This document shows positions 1 through 6,972 of a DNA stretch of 13,629 nucleotides, piece after piece. Position numbers and translations under genes: made by a program. Source of the DNA: DATFIX01 sp047617305. Its GTDB lineage: Archaea > Halobacteriota > Halobacteria > Halobacteriales > Natrialbaceae. The first letter of the stretch is position 1. The number at the start of each line of letters is the position of its first letter. The DNA lies in NCBI GenBank assembly GCA_047617305.1, contig JBLGCL010000070.1, forward strand, positions 1-13,629, given 5' to 3'. Below the pieces are notes generated by a model that did not search any database, had not been told where the DNA came from, and saw only the letters and a list, made by a program, of their open reading frames with translations.

Positions 1-971
1 GCCTCTCGGAGGCCCGCCATGACCGTGCCGACGCCGCCGAACTCCTCGGCGCGTATCGGGGCGCGACCCGCGAAATCGACCCCGACTGGGTCGCCGAGCG
101 ACGCGAAACGCTCCGGTCGGACCGTCGGTCGTTCGAGTCCGGTCGGGATTACCGCGGCGGGGAGCCGGGAGTGGCCCTGGTCGTCCATGCCGAACTCGAA
201 GGGTACAGCGATCGCGCCCGTCGAAGCGCCGTGGCCTGGCCGCCCGTGCCCGACGACCCGGCGACCGACCCCTTCAGTGTGGGGGAGATCGTTCGGGACC
301 TCGAAGCCGGCCGCGCCGCCCTGTCGGACGCTCGCCGGCTCCGGGACCGATATCTGGACGGGATCGACGACCCGCAGCCGTTCCGGTCGGCGATCACGGT
401 CACTGCACACCGTTTGGATCGGCGGGCGTCGTTTCGCTGGCGGGGGCTCCACGAATACCTCGATGCCGGACCGGACGACCTCCCGTTCGACCGGTCGCTC
501 GACGGGACCCCCGCCATCCACCTGTTCGCCCGGGCGAAACGGACGGTCGACCTCGCGGTTAGGGGCGCCGAGGAAGCCATGCAGGCGGGGAACCAGGCGA
601 ACGCCGTCCTCGCGGGGACGAGACGAATCGCGGGCCTTCGCGCCTTCGAGTCGGTGATCGACGCCATCGAGGACGGCAAGTACGATTCACCGGACGACGC
701 GGACCGCGTGGCCGCCGCCCGAGCGGACGCCGTCGAGGCGTTGGAGGCCGCCTGGGGAACGTCGCCGGTTGCACTGAGCGACGAGCTGGCGTTTCCAGCC
801 CACGATGCACTCCGTCTGGGGGTCAGGCGGCTGGAGGAGGCCCGGAACGGGCGACACGACGTCAACAGGGCGTTCGCGTCGCTCGCCTACGCCCGACTGT
901 ACGCCGAGGCCGTTCCGGATATCCACGCGACCACGACCCGGTACCTCGATTCGGCCGCGAACACGACGTAA
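1..971 (+). CDS. Unrecognised helical haloarchaeal protein, 5' end cut by the window
   Basis: The reading frame (codons starting at base 3) is open from the window edge to the TAA at 969-971, so about 322 residues are visible and the true start lies upstream. A GTG at 171 could serve as a start, but the frame before it reads as normal acidic haloarchaeal protein (for example DADRADAA-like helices, then DYRGGEPGVALVVHAELEGY), so 171 is probably internal. The protein is rich in Ala, Arg, Asp and Glu and looks mostly alpha-helical. I see no signal peptide, membrane segment, cysteine motif or nucleotide-binding motif. It resembles a soluble helical-repeat or scaffold protein only in composition. 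I do not recognise the family and assign no function. It is followed by a 395-base non-coding gap, so it appears to be the last gene of its unit. Confidence 0.75.
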   Translation, partial: LSEARHDRADAAELLGAYRGATREIDPDWVAERRETLRSDRRSFESGRDYRGGEPGVALVVHAELEGYSDRARRSAVAWPPVPDDPATDPFSVGEIVRDLEAGRAALSDARRLRDRYLDGIDDPQPFRSAITVTAHRLDRRASFRWRGLHEYLDAGPDDLPFDRSLDGTPAIHLFARAKRTVDLAVRGAEEAMQAGNQANAVLAGTRRIAGLRAFESVIDAIEDGKYDSPDDADRVAAARADAVEALEAAWGTSPVALSDELAFPAHDALRLGVRRLEEARNGRHDVNRAFASLAYARLYAEAVPDIHATTTRYLDSAANTT

Positions 972-1129
972 CCAGGCGACCGACGTCCGGACGGTGGTCG
1001 CCCATCGTCTCCGGCGGCAACGCTTCGAAGGCCACACGGGGGCCGACCGGTCGGTGGGAGAGGCCGAAGCGGTCGACCCGGCCGCCGGCCCCGTCGAGAG
1101 CCCGGGGCGGGACCGAGAACGAACCCGGG

Positions 1130-1222
1130 TACCGCTACTGTCGGTCCTGCGTCGGCGACCTCCCGGGCGACGGGGACTTCGAGACCGAGGCGCGAAGCCA
1201 GGCGGGTCGCCTGACGCGCTGA
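1130..1222 (+). pseudogene. Decayed zinc-ribbon remnant
   Basis: Frame 2 reads YRYCRSCVGDLPGDGDFETE and then ARSQAGRLTR before a TGA at 1220-1222. This aligns well with the common zinc ribbon YCrsCGxeLPxdadFCxeCG. The first CxxC pair is present, followed by LPGD and the conserved Phe. The second pair is replaced by Glu (1181-1183) and Ala (1190-1192), and the two family glycines have become Val and Arg. No ATG, GTG or TTG precedes it in frame within the gap. I read it as a dead fragment of a zinc-ribbon gene. It could also be a chance match, because it is only about 30 residues long. Confidence 0.35.
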
Positions 1223-1330
1223 CCGACGTCGGCCCGCTGCTCCCCCGTGCACGCCGGGATCCGGAGTCCGGACCCCCGCGTTGCGACGGAGGTCGCCCCG
1301 ACGTCGTCCTCGCGGTGGGTAGAAGTACCC

Positions 1331-1345
1331 GCAGGCTTAAGTCCC
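1331..1345 (+). promoter_or_regulatory. Candidate promoter box A for the 1367 gene
   Basis: GGCTTAAGT, with the AT core CTTAAG at 1336-1341, lies 26-31 bases before the ATG at 1367. This is the spacing of a TATA-like element driving a leaderless haloarchaeal transcript. It is the only AT-rich patch in the gap. Confidence 0.5.
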
Positions 1346-1366
1346 GTCCACGGGTTCCAAACCAGT

Positions 1367-1948
1367 ATGGATTATTCGCTCGACATTCGAGGGACGGCAG
1401 AACGGACGATCCCGGGCGGCACTGCCATCCTCCTGTTACACCCGAGTACGGGCGAAACCGACCGCATCGACACCGACTTCCTGAAGACCGACACCGACCG
1501 CTTTCTCGTCGTCTCCACGCGAACCACGGCCCGCGAGGTCCTCCAGAAGCTCGATTACTACGACGTGAACGAGGACCGGGCCGTGGTCCTCGACACGCTG
1601 AGCATCGAGCGCGGTTATTCGCGCCGGAGCACGGACCGGATCCACTACGTCTCCGCCCCGGACGACCTGGACGGCATCGTCGATCGGACCGCGGAGTTCC
1701 TCGAATCCACCGAGGGCAAACGCCGGGTGAGCTTCGACTCCATCACCGAACTCGCCTACTACGCCGGCGACACGCGGACCGTCGAGGCCGTCGAGCGCCT
1801 GCTGGACCTGCTCGACGAACACGACGCCGTCGGCCTCTTCCATCTCTCGCCCGAGGTCCACGAGGACCACCTCGTCGACCGGTATCGCGAACTGTTCGAC
1901 GGCGTCGTGGAACTCGACGAGGACGACTCGGTCGCCCTCGACCTCTGA
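1367..1948 (+). CDS. KaiC/RecA-fold-like protein with degenerate P-loop (probably DUF7090-type)
   Basis: The protein has 193 residues. The ATG at 1367 is chosen over upstream in-frame starts because a TATA-like CTTAAG sits about 28 bases before it. The layout follows half of a KaiC/RadA-type domain. It has an IPGG turn and strand (residues 15-24), then HPSTGETD (25-32) where a P-loop GPPGTGKT would be. Next come a strand and helix like KaiC's substrate-sensing segment (FLVVSTRTTAREVLQKL, about 46-62) and a Walker-B-like RVSFDSITEL (about 122-131). The Walker lysine position holds Glu, so ATP hydrolysis is unlikely. There is no signal peptide or membrane segment. From memory this matches a haloarchaeal family carried as DUF7090, often near the family found at 1970-2752, with which it converges here (21 bases apart). 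A regulatory or scaffolding role is a guess. Confidence 0.85.
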   Translation: MDYSLDIRGTAERTIPGGTAILLLHPSTGETDRIDTDFLKTDTDRFLVVSTRTTAREVLQKLDYYDVNEDRAVVLDTLSIERGYSRRSTDRIHYVSAPDDLDGIVDRTAEFLESTEGKRRVSFDSITELAYYAGDTRTVEAVERLLDLLDEHDAVGLFHLSPEVHEDHLVDRYRELFDGVVELDEDDSVALDL

Positions 1949-1969
1949 GGGTTTCCGGGAGCGGCCCCG

Positions 1970-2752
1970 TCACGATTCGAGGGCGTCGAACACCTTCTCC
2001 GCCCACGTCACGGCGTACGGGGCGCCACGGTCGCGGTACGCCGCGACGTCGAGCGCGTCGAACGGCGCCGGGAGGTCCAGGCCGTGTTTGACCCCGCTAC
2101 AGGCGAGTTCGATCGCCGCCGGGAGGTCGGTGTCGCCGGTCGCGACCGCCTCCGGAAGCGACGCCACTCGCGGCTGGAGGCGCTCGCCCGCGTCCCGCCA
2201 GGCGTCGCCCAGGGCGGGCCGCTCGGCAGGCCAGGTCTCGAACGCGTCGCGCGTCCGCAACCCGGCCCAGGCGTCGTACAGCGCCGCCGCGACCTGGTAG
2301 GTGTCGCCCGGGCCGAGCGCGACGGCGGCGTCGAGGTCCCGATACGCGTCCTCGAAGAACCCGAGGAAGTGTTCGGGGACGTCGAGGCCGACCTCGACCA
2401 GCGCCTCGGCGACGAGGAAGTCGACGAAATCGGCGGGCGACCCTTCCGTGCGGGGTTTCTCGATCACGACCGGCGGCCGGGTCTGGCGGGACCAGGCGAC
2501 CGATCCGTCGCCGGGCGCCCCGATCGCGACGTCCCCGCCGGCGAGCCGTCCGAGCACCTCCGGGGCGTCGGGCGGCACCCACGTTTCGGCGTACGTCGAG
2601 GGGTCGAACGACTCGACGAACGCGCCGAGTTGCATCGCCCGCTCCGGCGAGAGGGTCTCGAAGTCGCCCTCCGATCGGAGGACGACGGCGTCGGCGGCGT
2701 GGGCCGCCCGCACTGACTCGAGTTCGCCGTCGAGCGTTCGGCGTTCGAACAT
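1970..2752 (-). CDS. Conserved haloarchaeal protein (probably DUF7089-type)
   Basis: This is a 260-residue soluble acidic protein beginning MFERRTLDGELESVR. It contains the stretches FVESFDPSTYAETWVPPDAP (about 45-64) and SVAWSRQTRPPVVIEKPRTE (about 84-103), which I associate from memory with a haloarchaeal family catalogued as DUF7089, function unknown. The second half is mostly helical. No catalytic motif, metal site, signal peptide or membrane segment is visible. Its ATG overlaps the stop codon of the upstream 29-residue ORF (TGATG), so it is probably translated by coupling and transcribed from the promoter at 2865-2872. It converges with the KaiC-like gene at 1367-1948. The family assignment is moderate; no biochemical role can be read from the sequence. 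Confidence 0.87.
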   Translation of the reverse strand: MFERRTLDGELESVRAAHAADAVVLRSEGDFETLSPERAMQLGAFVESFDPSTYAETWVPPDAPEVLGRLAGGDVAIGAPGDGSVAWSRQTRPPVVIEKPRTEGSPADFVDFLVAEALVEVGLDVPEHFLGFFEDAYRDLDAAVALGPGDTYQVAAALYDAWAGLRTRDAFETWPAERPALGDAWRDAGERLQPRVASLPEAVATGDTDLPAAIELACSGVKHGLDLPAPFDALDVAAYRDRGAPYAVTWAEKVFDALES

Positions 2753-2841
2753 CAGGCCAACAGGAGCTGGACGATCAGCGCCAGCACGAGGACTACGCTG
2801 ACGACGACGGTCCCGAGAACGATCTTCGTGGCGTCGCTCAT
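2752..2841 (-). CDS. 29-residue single-span membrane peptide
   Basis: The ORF starts ATG at 2841 and ends TGA at 2752-2754. It encodes MSDATK followed by an unbroken hydrophobic run of about 22 residues (IVLGTVVVSVVLVLALIVQL, then LLA), which is one transmembrane helix with a short charged N-terminus. Two things support it as a real gene. A TATA-like GTTTATGC (minus strand, 2865-2872), preceded by a BRE-like CCGAAACC, sits about 25-30 bases before this ATG. The stop also overlaps the next gene's ATG by one base. Its role is unknown. It may be a small membrane partner, or a leader that sets translation of the downstream 260-residue protein. Confidence 0.65.
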   Translation of the reverse strand: MSDATKIVLGTVVVSVVLVLALIVQLLLA

Positions 2842-2864
2842 GGAGGCCACTGGGGCCGGGTCGG

Positions 2865-2872
2865 GCATAAAC
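2865..2872 (-). promoter_or_regulatory. Candidate promoter box A for the 2841-1970 unit
   Basis: On the minus strand the sequence reads CCGAAACC, then six bases, then GTTTATGC, a good haloarchaeal BRE/TATA arrangement about 25-30 bases upstream of the ATG at 2841. It lies in the 79-base space between the MATE gene's end (2921) and the small ORF, so this unit need not depend on MATE transcription. Confidence 0.55.
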
Positions 2873-2920
2873 GATGAGGTTTCGGCGGCCGTTTCGCGCG
2901 AGGAAGGGTCGGGACGGGGC

Positions 2921-4447
2921 TCAGTCGGTCCCGCTGGACTCGCCGGCCCGGCCCACCCCGGATTCGCGGGCGATCCGTTTCCACTCCCCCGACCAGAACC
3001 GGACGGTGTTGAACCCCGCCCGGACGTACATGTCGGCCAGTATCGCGGCGTAGACGGCCACGGTCCCGAGCCCGAGCCCGGGGTCGATCGTGAACCCGCC
3101 GAGCGAGAGCGTGGTCGCGCCCAGCGGGACCGCGACCGTCCCGACCGTGACCGCGGCGGCGCCGGCCGGGACGGCGATCGCGCCCAGGGGGAGCCTGACG
3201 AGGTAGGTGCCGGCGAGGCCGCCGTAGAACGGCCACCGCATGTCGCCGGCCCCCCGGAGGGCGCCCCGCATCGTCCGGGAGACGCTGAAGGCGGCGACGC
3301 CGAGGCCGAACACTCGGACGAACTCGACCGTGAGGGCGACGTAGTCGGTGTCGAACGCGAGCGTGATGGGCCGGGCCAGGAGGATGATGAGGACCGCGAC
3401 CGGAACCTGGGTCGCCAGCGCGATGCGGAGGGTCTGCCAGCCGTAGTCGACGGCTTCCCCGTCGTCCCCGGCCCCGATGCTCTGGCCGACCAGGGTGCTC
3501 GAGGCCGTGGAGTACCCCCACGCCGGCATCAGGGCCAGCAGCATGATCCGCCGGCCGATCGCGTAGGCGGCCAGCACCGGCGTCCCGAGGACGCCCAGGA
3601 AGAACAGGAAGGGGAACCGGCCGAACGTCCTGGAGAGGCGGGTCCCGGCCAGCGGCAGCCCGACCCGGACGATCTCGTAGACGATGCCCGGGTCGAACTG
3701 CCGGCCGCCGAACCGGAATCGAACGTCGAACCGGCCGGAGACGAGCAACCCGAAGAAGACGAGCGCGGCGACCGCGTTCGAGATGGCCGTGCCCCAGGCG
3801 GCGCCGGCGATCCCGAGCGCTGGAAACGGACCCGGACCGAAGATGAGCACGGCGTTCAGCGTGACGTTGGTCGGCAGGGTCACCAGGCGGACGTACATCG
3901 GGGTGCGCGTGTCGCCGCTGCCCGCCAGCGCGCGGGCCGCGATGATGCTCCAGAAGCGGAACGCGAGGGCCAGCATGACGATCCGGAGGTAGACGGCGCC
4001 GAGTTCGATCGCCCGCGGATCGTCGGTGAGCACGTCGATCAACGGCTCCGCGTACACCCACGTTACCGCGGTAACGGGGACCGAGATCGCCAGCGAGAGC
4101 CACAGCGACTGCTTGACCGCGAGGTCCGCCCTGGCGTGCTCCGCGGCGCCCTTGAACCGCGAGACGACGCTGATCGTCCCGCTGGACACCGCCAGCGCGA
4201 GGCCGAACGGGACGAAGTAGTACTGGAACCCGAGTTCGAGCGCGGCGACGGCCGCCTCGCCCAGCGCCACGCTCACCATGAGGAAGTCCGCGGTCCGGAG
4301 GAGCGTCCGCAGTCCGCCGGTGACCATCATCGGAACGGCGAGGTCGAACGCCTCCTCGCCTTTCGTCCGGTCGACGATCCCGAGTCGAGCCAGCGCTGCC
4401 GGGAAGAGAACGAGAACTCGGCGCGCCTGCTCCCGGAGATCCGGCAT
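2921..4447 (-). CDS. MATE family multidrug/toxin exporter
   Basis: The protein has 508 residues, the size of a MATE antiporter with a short N-terminal helix. Members expel organic cations or drugs in exchange for H+ or Na+ across the cell membrane. Two homologous lobes of six helices are visible. The N-lobe starts at FDLAVPMMVTGGLRTLLRTA (about 34-53) with the family GEAAVAAL segment at 63-70. The C-lobe starts near IVYEIVRVGLPLAG. The tail YVRAGFNTVRFWSGEWKRIA is typical of haloarchaeal members. I chose the ATG at 4447. The frame stays open to 4660, but those 71 residues are polar and low-quality, while GAGGAG lies just before 4447 and a TATA-like GCGTATTTCG (4483-4492) lies further up. A Gly/Val-rich stretch of about 40 residues lies between the last helices. 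The substrate is not predictable. Confidence 0.92.
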   Translation of the reverse strand: MPDLREQARRVLVLFPAALARLGIVDRTKGEEAFDLAVPMMVTGGLRTLLRTADFLMVSVALGEAAVAALELGFQYYFVPFGLALAVSSGTISVVSRFKGAAEHARADLAVKQSLWLSLAISVPVTAVTWVYAEPLIDVLTDDPRAIELGAVYLRIVMLALAFRFWSIIAARALAGSGDTRTPMYVRLVTLPTNVTLNAVLIFGPGPFPALGIAGAAWGTAISNAVAALVFFGLLVSGRFDVRFRFGGRQFDPGIVYEIVRVGLPLAGTRLSRTFGRFPFLFFLGVLGTPVLAAYAIGRRIMLLALMPAWGYSTASSTLVGQSIGAGDDGEAVDYGWQTLRIALATQVPVAVLIILLARPITLAFDTDYVALTVEFVRVFGLGVAAFSVSRTMRGALRGAGDMRWPFYGGLAGTYLVRLPLGAIAVPAGAAAVTVGTVAVPLGATTLSLGGFTIDPGLGLGTVAVYAAILADMYVRAGFNTVRFWSGEWKRIARESGVGRAGESSGTD

Positions 4448-4482
4448 GACTCCTCGTTCCCGTTTCCACGTCCAGTTCCCCA

Positions 4483-4492
4483 CGAAATACGC
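4483..4492 (-). promoter_or_regulatory. Candidate promoter for the MATE gene
   Basis: On the minus strand GCGTATTTCG lies about 37-45 bases before the ATG at 4447. This would give a leader of roughly 10-15 bases containing the Shine-Dalgarno-like GAGGAG next to the start. Confidence 0.4.
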
Positions 4493-4660
4493 CTTTGCAA
4501 TCGACGGGTGGGTTGCCGGTTCTGCCGCGCGAGCGGCGGAACTATCCGGGTCCTCCCTGGCCGCTGGACCCGACTCCCCGATCGTGGAGAACGGCACCAC
4601 CCCGACGGGGATCGAAGTCCTCGTGGGGGCCGGGTATCGGCGGGGATCGACCGCGGACAC

Positions 4661-4732
4661 CGGTCACCACAGTGACCGCTCGCAGCGACGGCCGCGGCGT
4701 CGCTCGTGGTCCCCACGCGGCCGCGAGCGGCC
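4661..4732. repeat. Four tandem small inverted repeats
   Basis: Four consecutive stem-capable repeats fill 72 bases: CGGTCAC-CACA-GTGACCG (4661-4678), GCGACG-N7-CGTCGC (4685-4703), CGTGG-TCC-CCACG (4705-4717) and GGCCGC-GA-GCGGCC (4719-4732). They lie in the 350-base gap between the divergent MATE and rps24e genes, just before the rps24e promoter. Apart from these repeats and the two promoters I see nothing else in this gap, and no convincing coding frame. GC-rich DNA produces such repeats readily, so the function is open. Confidence 0.45.
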
Positions 4733-4748
4733 CCGAAATTCACCACTT

Positions 4749-4762
4749 CGAAACCCTTTTGG
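4749..4762 (+). promoter_or_regulatory. Promoter of the rps24e - rps27ae - kae1/bud32 cluster
   Basis: The sequence CGAAACCCTTTTGG has a BRE-like CGAAA followed by an AT-containing CTTTTG core at about 4756-4761. This places the expected transcription start near 4783-4786 and gives a leader of about a dozen bases before the ATG at 4798. Confidence 0.55.
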
Positions 4763-4797
4763 CGCTTTCCGGGGGATATGGTGGTAACTGAGGACTC

Positions 4798-5109
4798 ATG
4801 GACGTCGAAATCATCTCCAAGGAGGAAAACCCGATGTTGCACCGATCGGACGTGAAGTTCGAGGTGGTTCACGACGAGGCGACCCCGTCCCGTCTCTCCG
4901 TGCGCGACAGCCTCGCCGCCAAACTCAACAAGGACGCCAACGAGGTCGTCGTCCGCGAACTCGACACGAAGTTCGGGATGCGCAAGACGATCGGCCACGC
5001 GAAGGTCTACGAGACGGCCGACCACGTCCGGGACGTCGAGCAGGACCACATGCTCGAGCGAAACAAGATCCTCGCCGGCGACGACGGCGAGACGCCTGAG
5101 GAGGCCTGA
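4798..5109 (+). CDS. rps24e: 30S ribosomal protein S24e
   Basis: This 103-residue protein matches archaeal S24e in length and along its whole sequence. It starts MDVEIISKEENPMLHRSDVKF, has the central basic/beta region EVVVRELDTKFGMRKTIGHA (about 49-68) and KVYETADHVRDVEQDHMLERN, and ends in an acidic haloarchaeal tail. It is a component of the small ribosomal subunit. A promoter box lies 36-49 bases upstream. Only four bases separate its TGA from the ATG of rps27ae, so the two are co-transcribed, in the order common in archaea (S24e then S27ae). Confidence 0.97.
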   Translation: MDVEIISKEENPMLHRSDVKFEVVHDEATPSRLSVRDSLAAKLNKDANEVVVRELDTKFGMRKTIGHAKVYETADHVRDVEQDHMLERNKILAGDDGETPEEA

Positions 5110-5113
5110 GGCG

Positions 5114-5248
5114 ATGGCGCGCTACGAGCACTACACCGATGAGGGCGAGATCGATCGCGAACGCTGCCCGCGGTGCGAGGACGCTTTCCTGGCGGAACAC
5201 GAGGACCGTCAACACTGTGGCCGCTGTGGCTACACCGAGTGGAAGTAG
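5114..5248 (+). CDS. rps27ae: 30S ribosomal protein S27ae
   Basis: This 44-residue zinc-ribbon ribosomal protein starts ATG at 5114 and ends TAG at 5246-5248. It has the pattern CPRC, about 15 residues, then CGRCGY (Cys 18, 21, 37 and 40), the four zinc ligands of S27ae, and ends YTEWK as family members do. It belongs to the small ribosomal subunit near the decoding region. It is separated by four bases from rps24e upstream and by four bases from kae1/bud32 downstream. Confidence 0.95.
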   Translation: MARYEHYTDEGEIDRERCPRCEDAFLAEHEDRQHCGRCGYTEWK

Positions 5249-5252
5249 CTGA

Positions 5253-6893
5253 ATGCGCGTTCTCGGGATCGAGGGCACGGCGTGGGCAGCGAGTGCTGCG
5301 ATCTTCGAGACCGACGGGTCGATCGCTCCCGACGGCGTCGCCACCGACGACGAGCGCGTCGCGATCGAAACCGACGCCTACCGGCCCGACAGCGGCGGAA
5401 TCCACCCGCGCGAGGCCGCCGAGCACATGCACGAAGCGATTCCGGCAGTGGTCGAGCGGGCGCTCGACCGCGCGGACGGTCCGATCGACGGCGTCGCCTT
5501 CTCGCGCGGCCCCGGACTGGGCCCGTGCCTGCGCACCGTCGCGACGGCGGCCCGGGCGCTGTCCCAGCGACTCGACGTGCCCCTCGTCGGCGTCAACCAC
5601 ATGGTCGCGCACCTGGAAATCGCCCGCCACCTGTCGGGGTCCGAGTCCCCGGTCTGCCTGAACGCCAGCGGCGCGAACGCCCACGTGCTGGGCTACCGGA
5701 ACGGGCGCTACCGCGTCCTCGGGGAGACGATGGACACGGGCGTCGGCAACGCCATCGACAAGTTCACCCGCCACGTCGGGTGGTCCCATCCCGGCGGGCC
5801 GAAGGTGGAGGCGCACGCGAAGGAGGGGGAATACGTCGACCTGCCCTACGTCGTCAAGGGGATGGACTTCTCCTTCTCGGGGATCATGAGCGCGGCCAAG
5901 GCGGAATACGACGACGGGACCCCGGTCGAGGACGTCTGCTATGCGCTCCAGGAAAACGTCTTCGCGATGCTCGCGGAGGTGTCCGAGCGCGCGCTGTCCC
6001 TGACCGACAGCGACGAACTCGTCCTCGGGGGCGGCGTCGCCCAGAACGACCGCCTGCGGGAAATGCTCGGGGAGATGTGCGCGGGGCGCGACGCCGACTT
6101 CTTCGTCCCGGACGACCGGTTCCTCCGGGACAACGCCGGTATGATCGCCGTGCTGGGCGCGAAGATGTACGCGGCCGGCGACACCCTGGACCTCGCGGAC
6201 TCCCGAGTCGATCCGGACTTCCGCCCCGACCAGGTGCCGGTGACCTGGCGCGACGGCGAGTCGGTCGCCCGACCCGTCCACGACGAGCGCGAGATCCAGG
6301 GCGCCGAGGCGGTCGTCACGATCGGGGACGACCGCGTGACGAAACGGCGGCTTCGGCGGTCGTATCGCCACCCCGCACTCGACGAGCGCCTGCGAACCGA
6401 GCGCACGCGCCTGGAGGCCAGGCTGACGAGCGCCGCCCGCCGGGCCGGGGTGCCGACGCCGGTCGTCTACGACGTCGACCCGGAGGAGGCCACCATCGTC
6501 TTCGAGCGCGTCGGCACCGCGGAACTCCGGGGCGCGCTGTCGGCCGATCGCGTTCGGACCGTCGGACGCCACGTTGCCCGCATCCACGAGGCCGGGTTCG
6601 TCCACGGCGATCCGACGACGCGGAACGTCCGCGTCGACGAGAACGGGGATGCGGAGGAAACGGCGGCCGGCGACGCCGGCCGCGTCTACCTCATCGACTT
6701 CGGCCTCGGCTACCACACCGGGCACGTCGAGGACCACGCGATGGACCTGCACGTCTTCTCCCAGAGCCTCGACGGCACCGCCGACGACCCCGAGCGGATG
6801 CGCGAGGCCTTCGAGGCTGGCTATCGCGACGCGGGCGATCAGTCCGTGATCGACCAACTCCGCGACATCGAGGGTCGCGGTCGATACCAGTAG
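5253..6893 (+). CDS. kae1/bud32: Kae1-Bud32 fusion: tRNA threonylcarbamoyladenosine synthase / KEOPS kinase
   Basis: The 546-residue fusion holds two KEOPS subunits. Residues 1 to about 325 are Kae1, which transfers threonylcarbamoyl from threonylcarbamoyl-AMP to A37 of ANN-decoding tRNAs. It has the metal-binding pair in VNHMVAH (His116, His120), NASGANAH (137-144), LVLGGGVAQN (256-265) and the third metal ligand in LRDNAG (Asp293). Residues about 348-546 are Bud32, a small RIO/piD261-like kinase/ATPase that activates Kae1. It has the nucleotide lysine in VTKRRLRRSYRHP (Lys364), the catalytic loop HGDPTTRN (451-458), the metal Asp in DFGLGY (482) and the typical tail RGRY. All key residues are intact. 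The fusion is known in haloarchaea and Methanocaldococcus. It follows S27ae by four bases and shares its promoter. Pcc1 and Cgi121 are not in this window. Confidence 0.96.
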   Translation: MRVLGIEGTAWAASAAIFETDGSIAPDGVATDDERVAIETDAYRPDSGGIHPREAAEHMHEAIPAVVERALDRADGPIDGVAFSRGPGLGPCLRTVATAARALSQRLDVPLVGVNHMVAHLEIARHLSGSESPVCLNASGANAHVLGYRNGRYRVLGETMDTGVGNAIDKFTRHVGWSHPGGPKVEAHAKEGEYVDLPYVVKGMDFSFSGIMSAAKAEYDDGTPVEDVCYALQENVFAMLAEVSERALSLTDSDELVLGGGVAQNDRLREMLGEMCAGRDADFFVPDDRFLRDNAGMIAVLGAKMYAAGDTLDLADSRVDPDFRPDQVPVTWRDGESVARPVHDEREIQGAEAVVTIGDDRVTKRRLRRSYRHPALDERLRTERTRLEARLTSAARRAGVPTPVVYDVDPEEATIVFERVGTAELRGALSADRVRTVGRHVARIHEAGFVHGDPTTRNVRVDENGDAEETAAGDAGRVYLIDFGLGYHTGHVEDHAMDLHVFSQSLDGTADDPERMREAFEAGYRDAGDQSVIDQLRDIEGRGRYQ

Positions 6894-6936
6894 GCCGGGG
6901 GCCGCGTCCCGGGACCCGATCGAATTCCGGGCAGGA

Positions 6937-6950
6937 GAAAAGGATTTACC
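6937..6950 (+). promoter_or_regulatory. Candidate promoter for the 6973 gene
   Basis: The sequence GAAAAGGATTTACC combines a BRE-like purine run with a TATA-like GATTTACC ending 22 bases before the ATG at 6973. This spacing fits a leaderless transcript, so the gene is probably transcribed independently of kae1/bud32. Confidence 0.55.
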
Positions 6951-6972
6951 CGTCGGACCAGTATCAGGATCC

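Noticed and set aside
171..971. GTG at 171 as the start of the first gene
   Set aside because: The frame upstream of it to the window edge is open and has normal haloarchaeal protein composition, so the gene most likely begins outside the window.
805..2091. Long plus-strand frame crossing the gap and the KaiC-like gene
   Set aside because: It is very Arg/Pro-rich, lies out of frame with the real genes on either side and looks like a GC-driven open frame. Only the short zinc-ribbon-like segment, in another frame, was kept.
4448..4660. 71-residue N-terminal extension of the MATE protein
   Set aside because: It is polar, unlike any MATE start, and passes through the candidate promoter. The ATG at 4447 has a Shine-Dalgarno-like GAGGAG beside it.
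2828..4675. 615-residue plus-strand frame antisense to the MATE gene
   Set aside because: Its composition (runs of Asp, Arg, Glu, Gly and Pro with no motif) is that of an antisense frame, while the opposite strand encodes a clear transporter.
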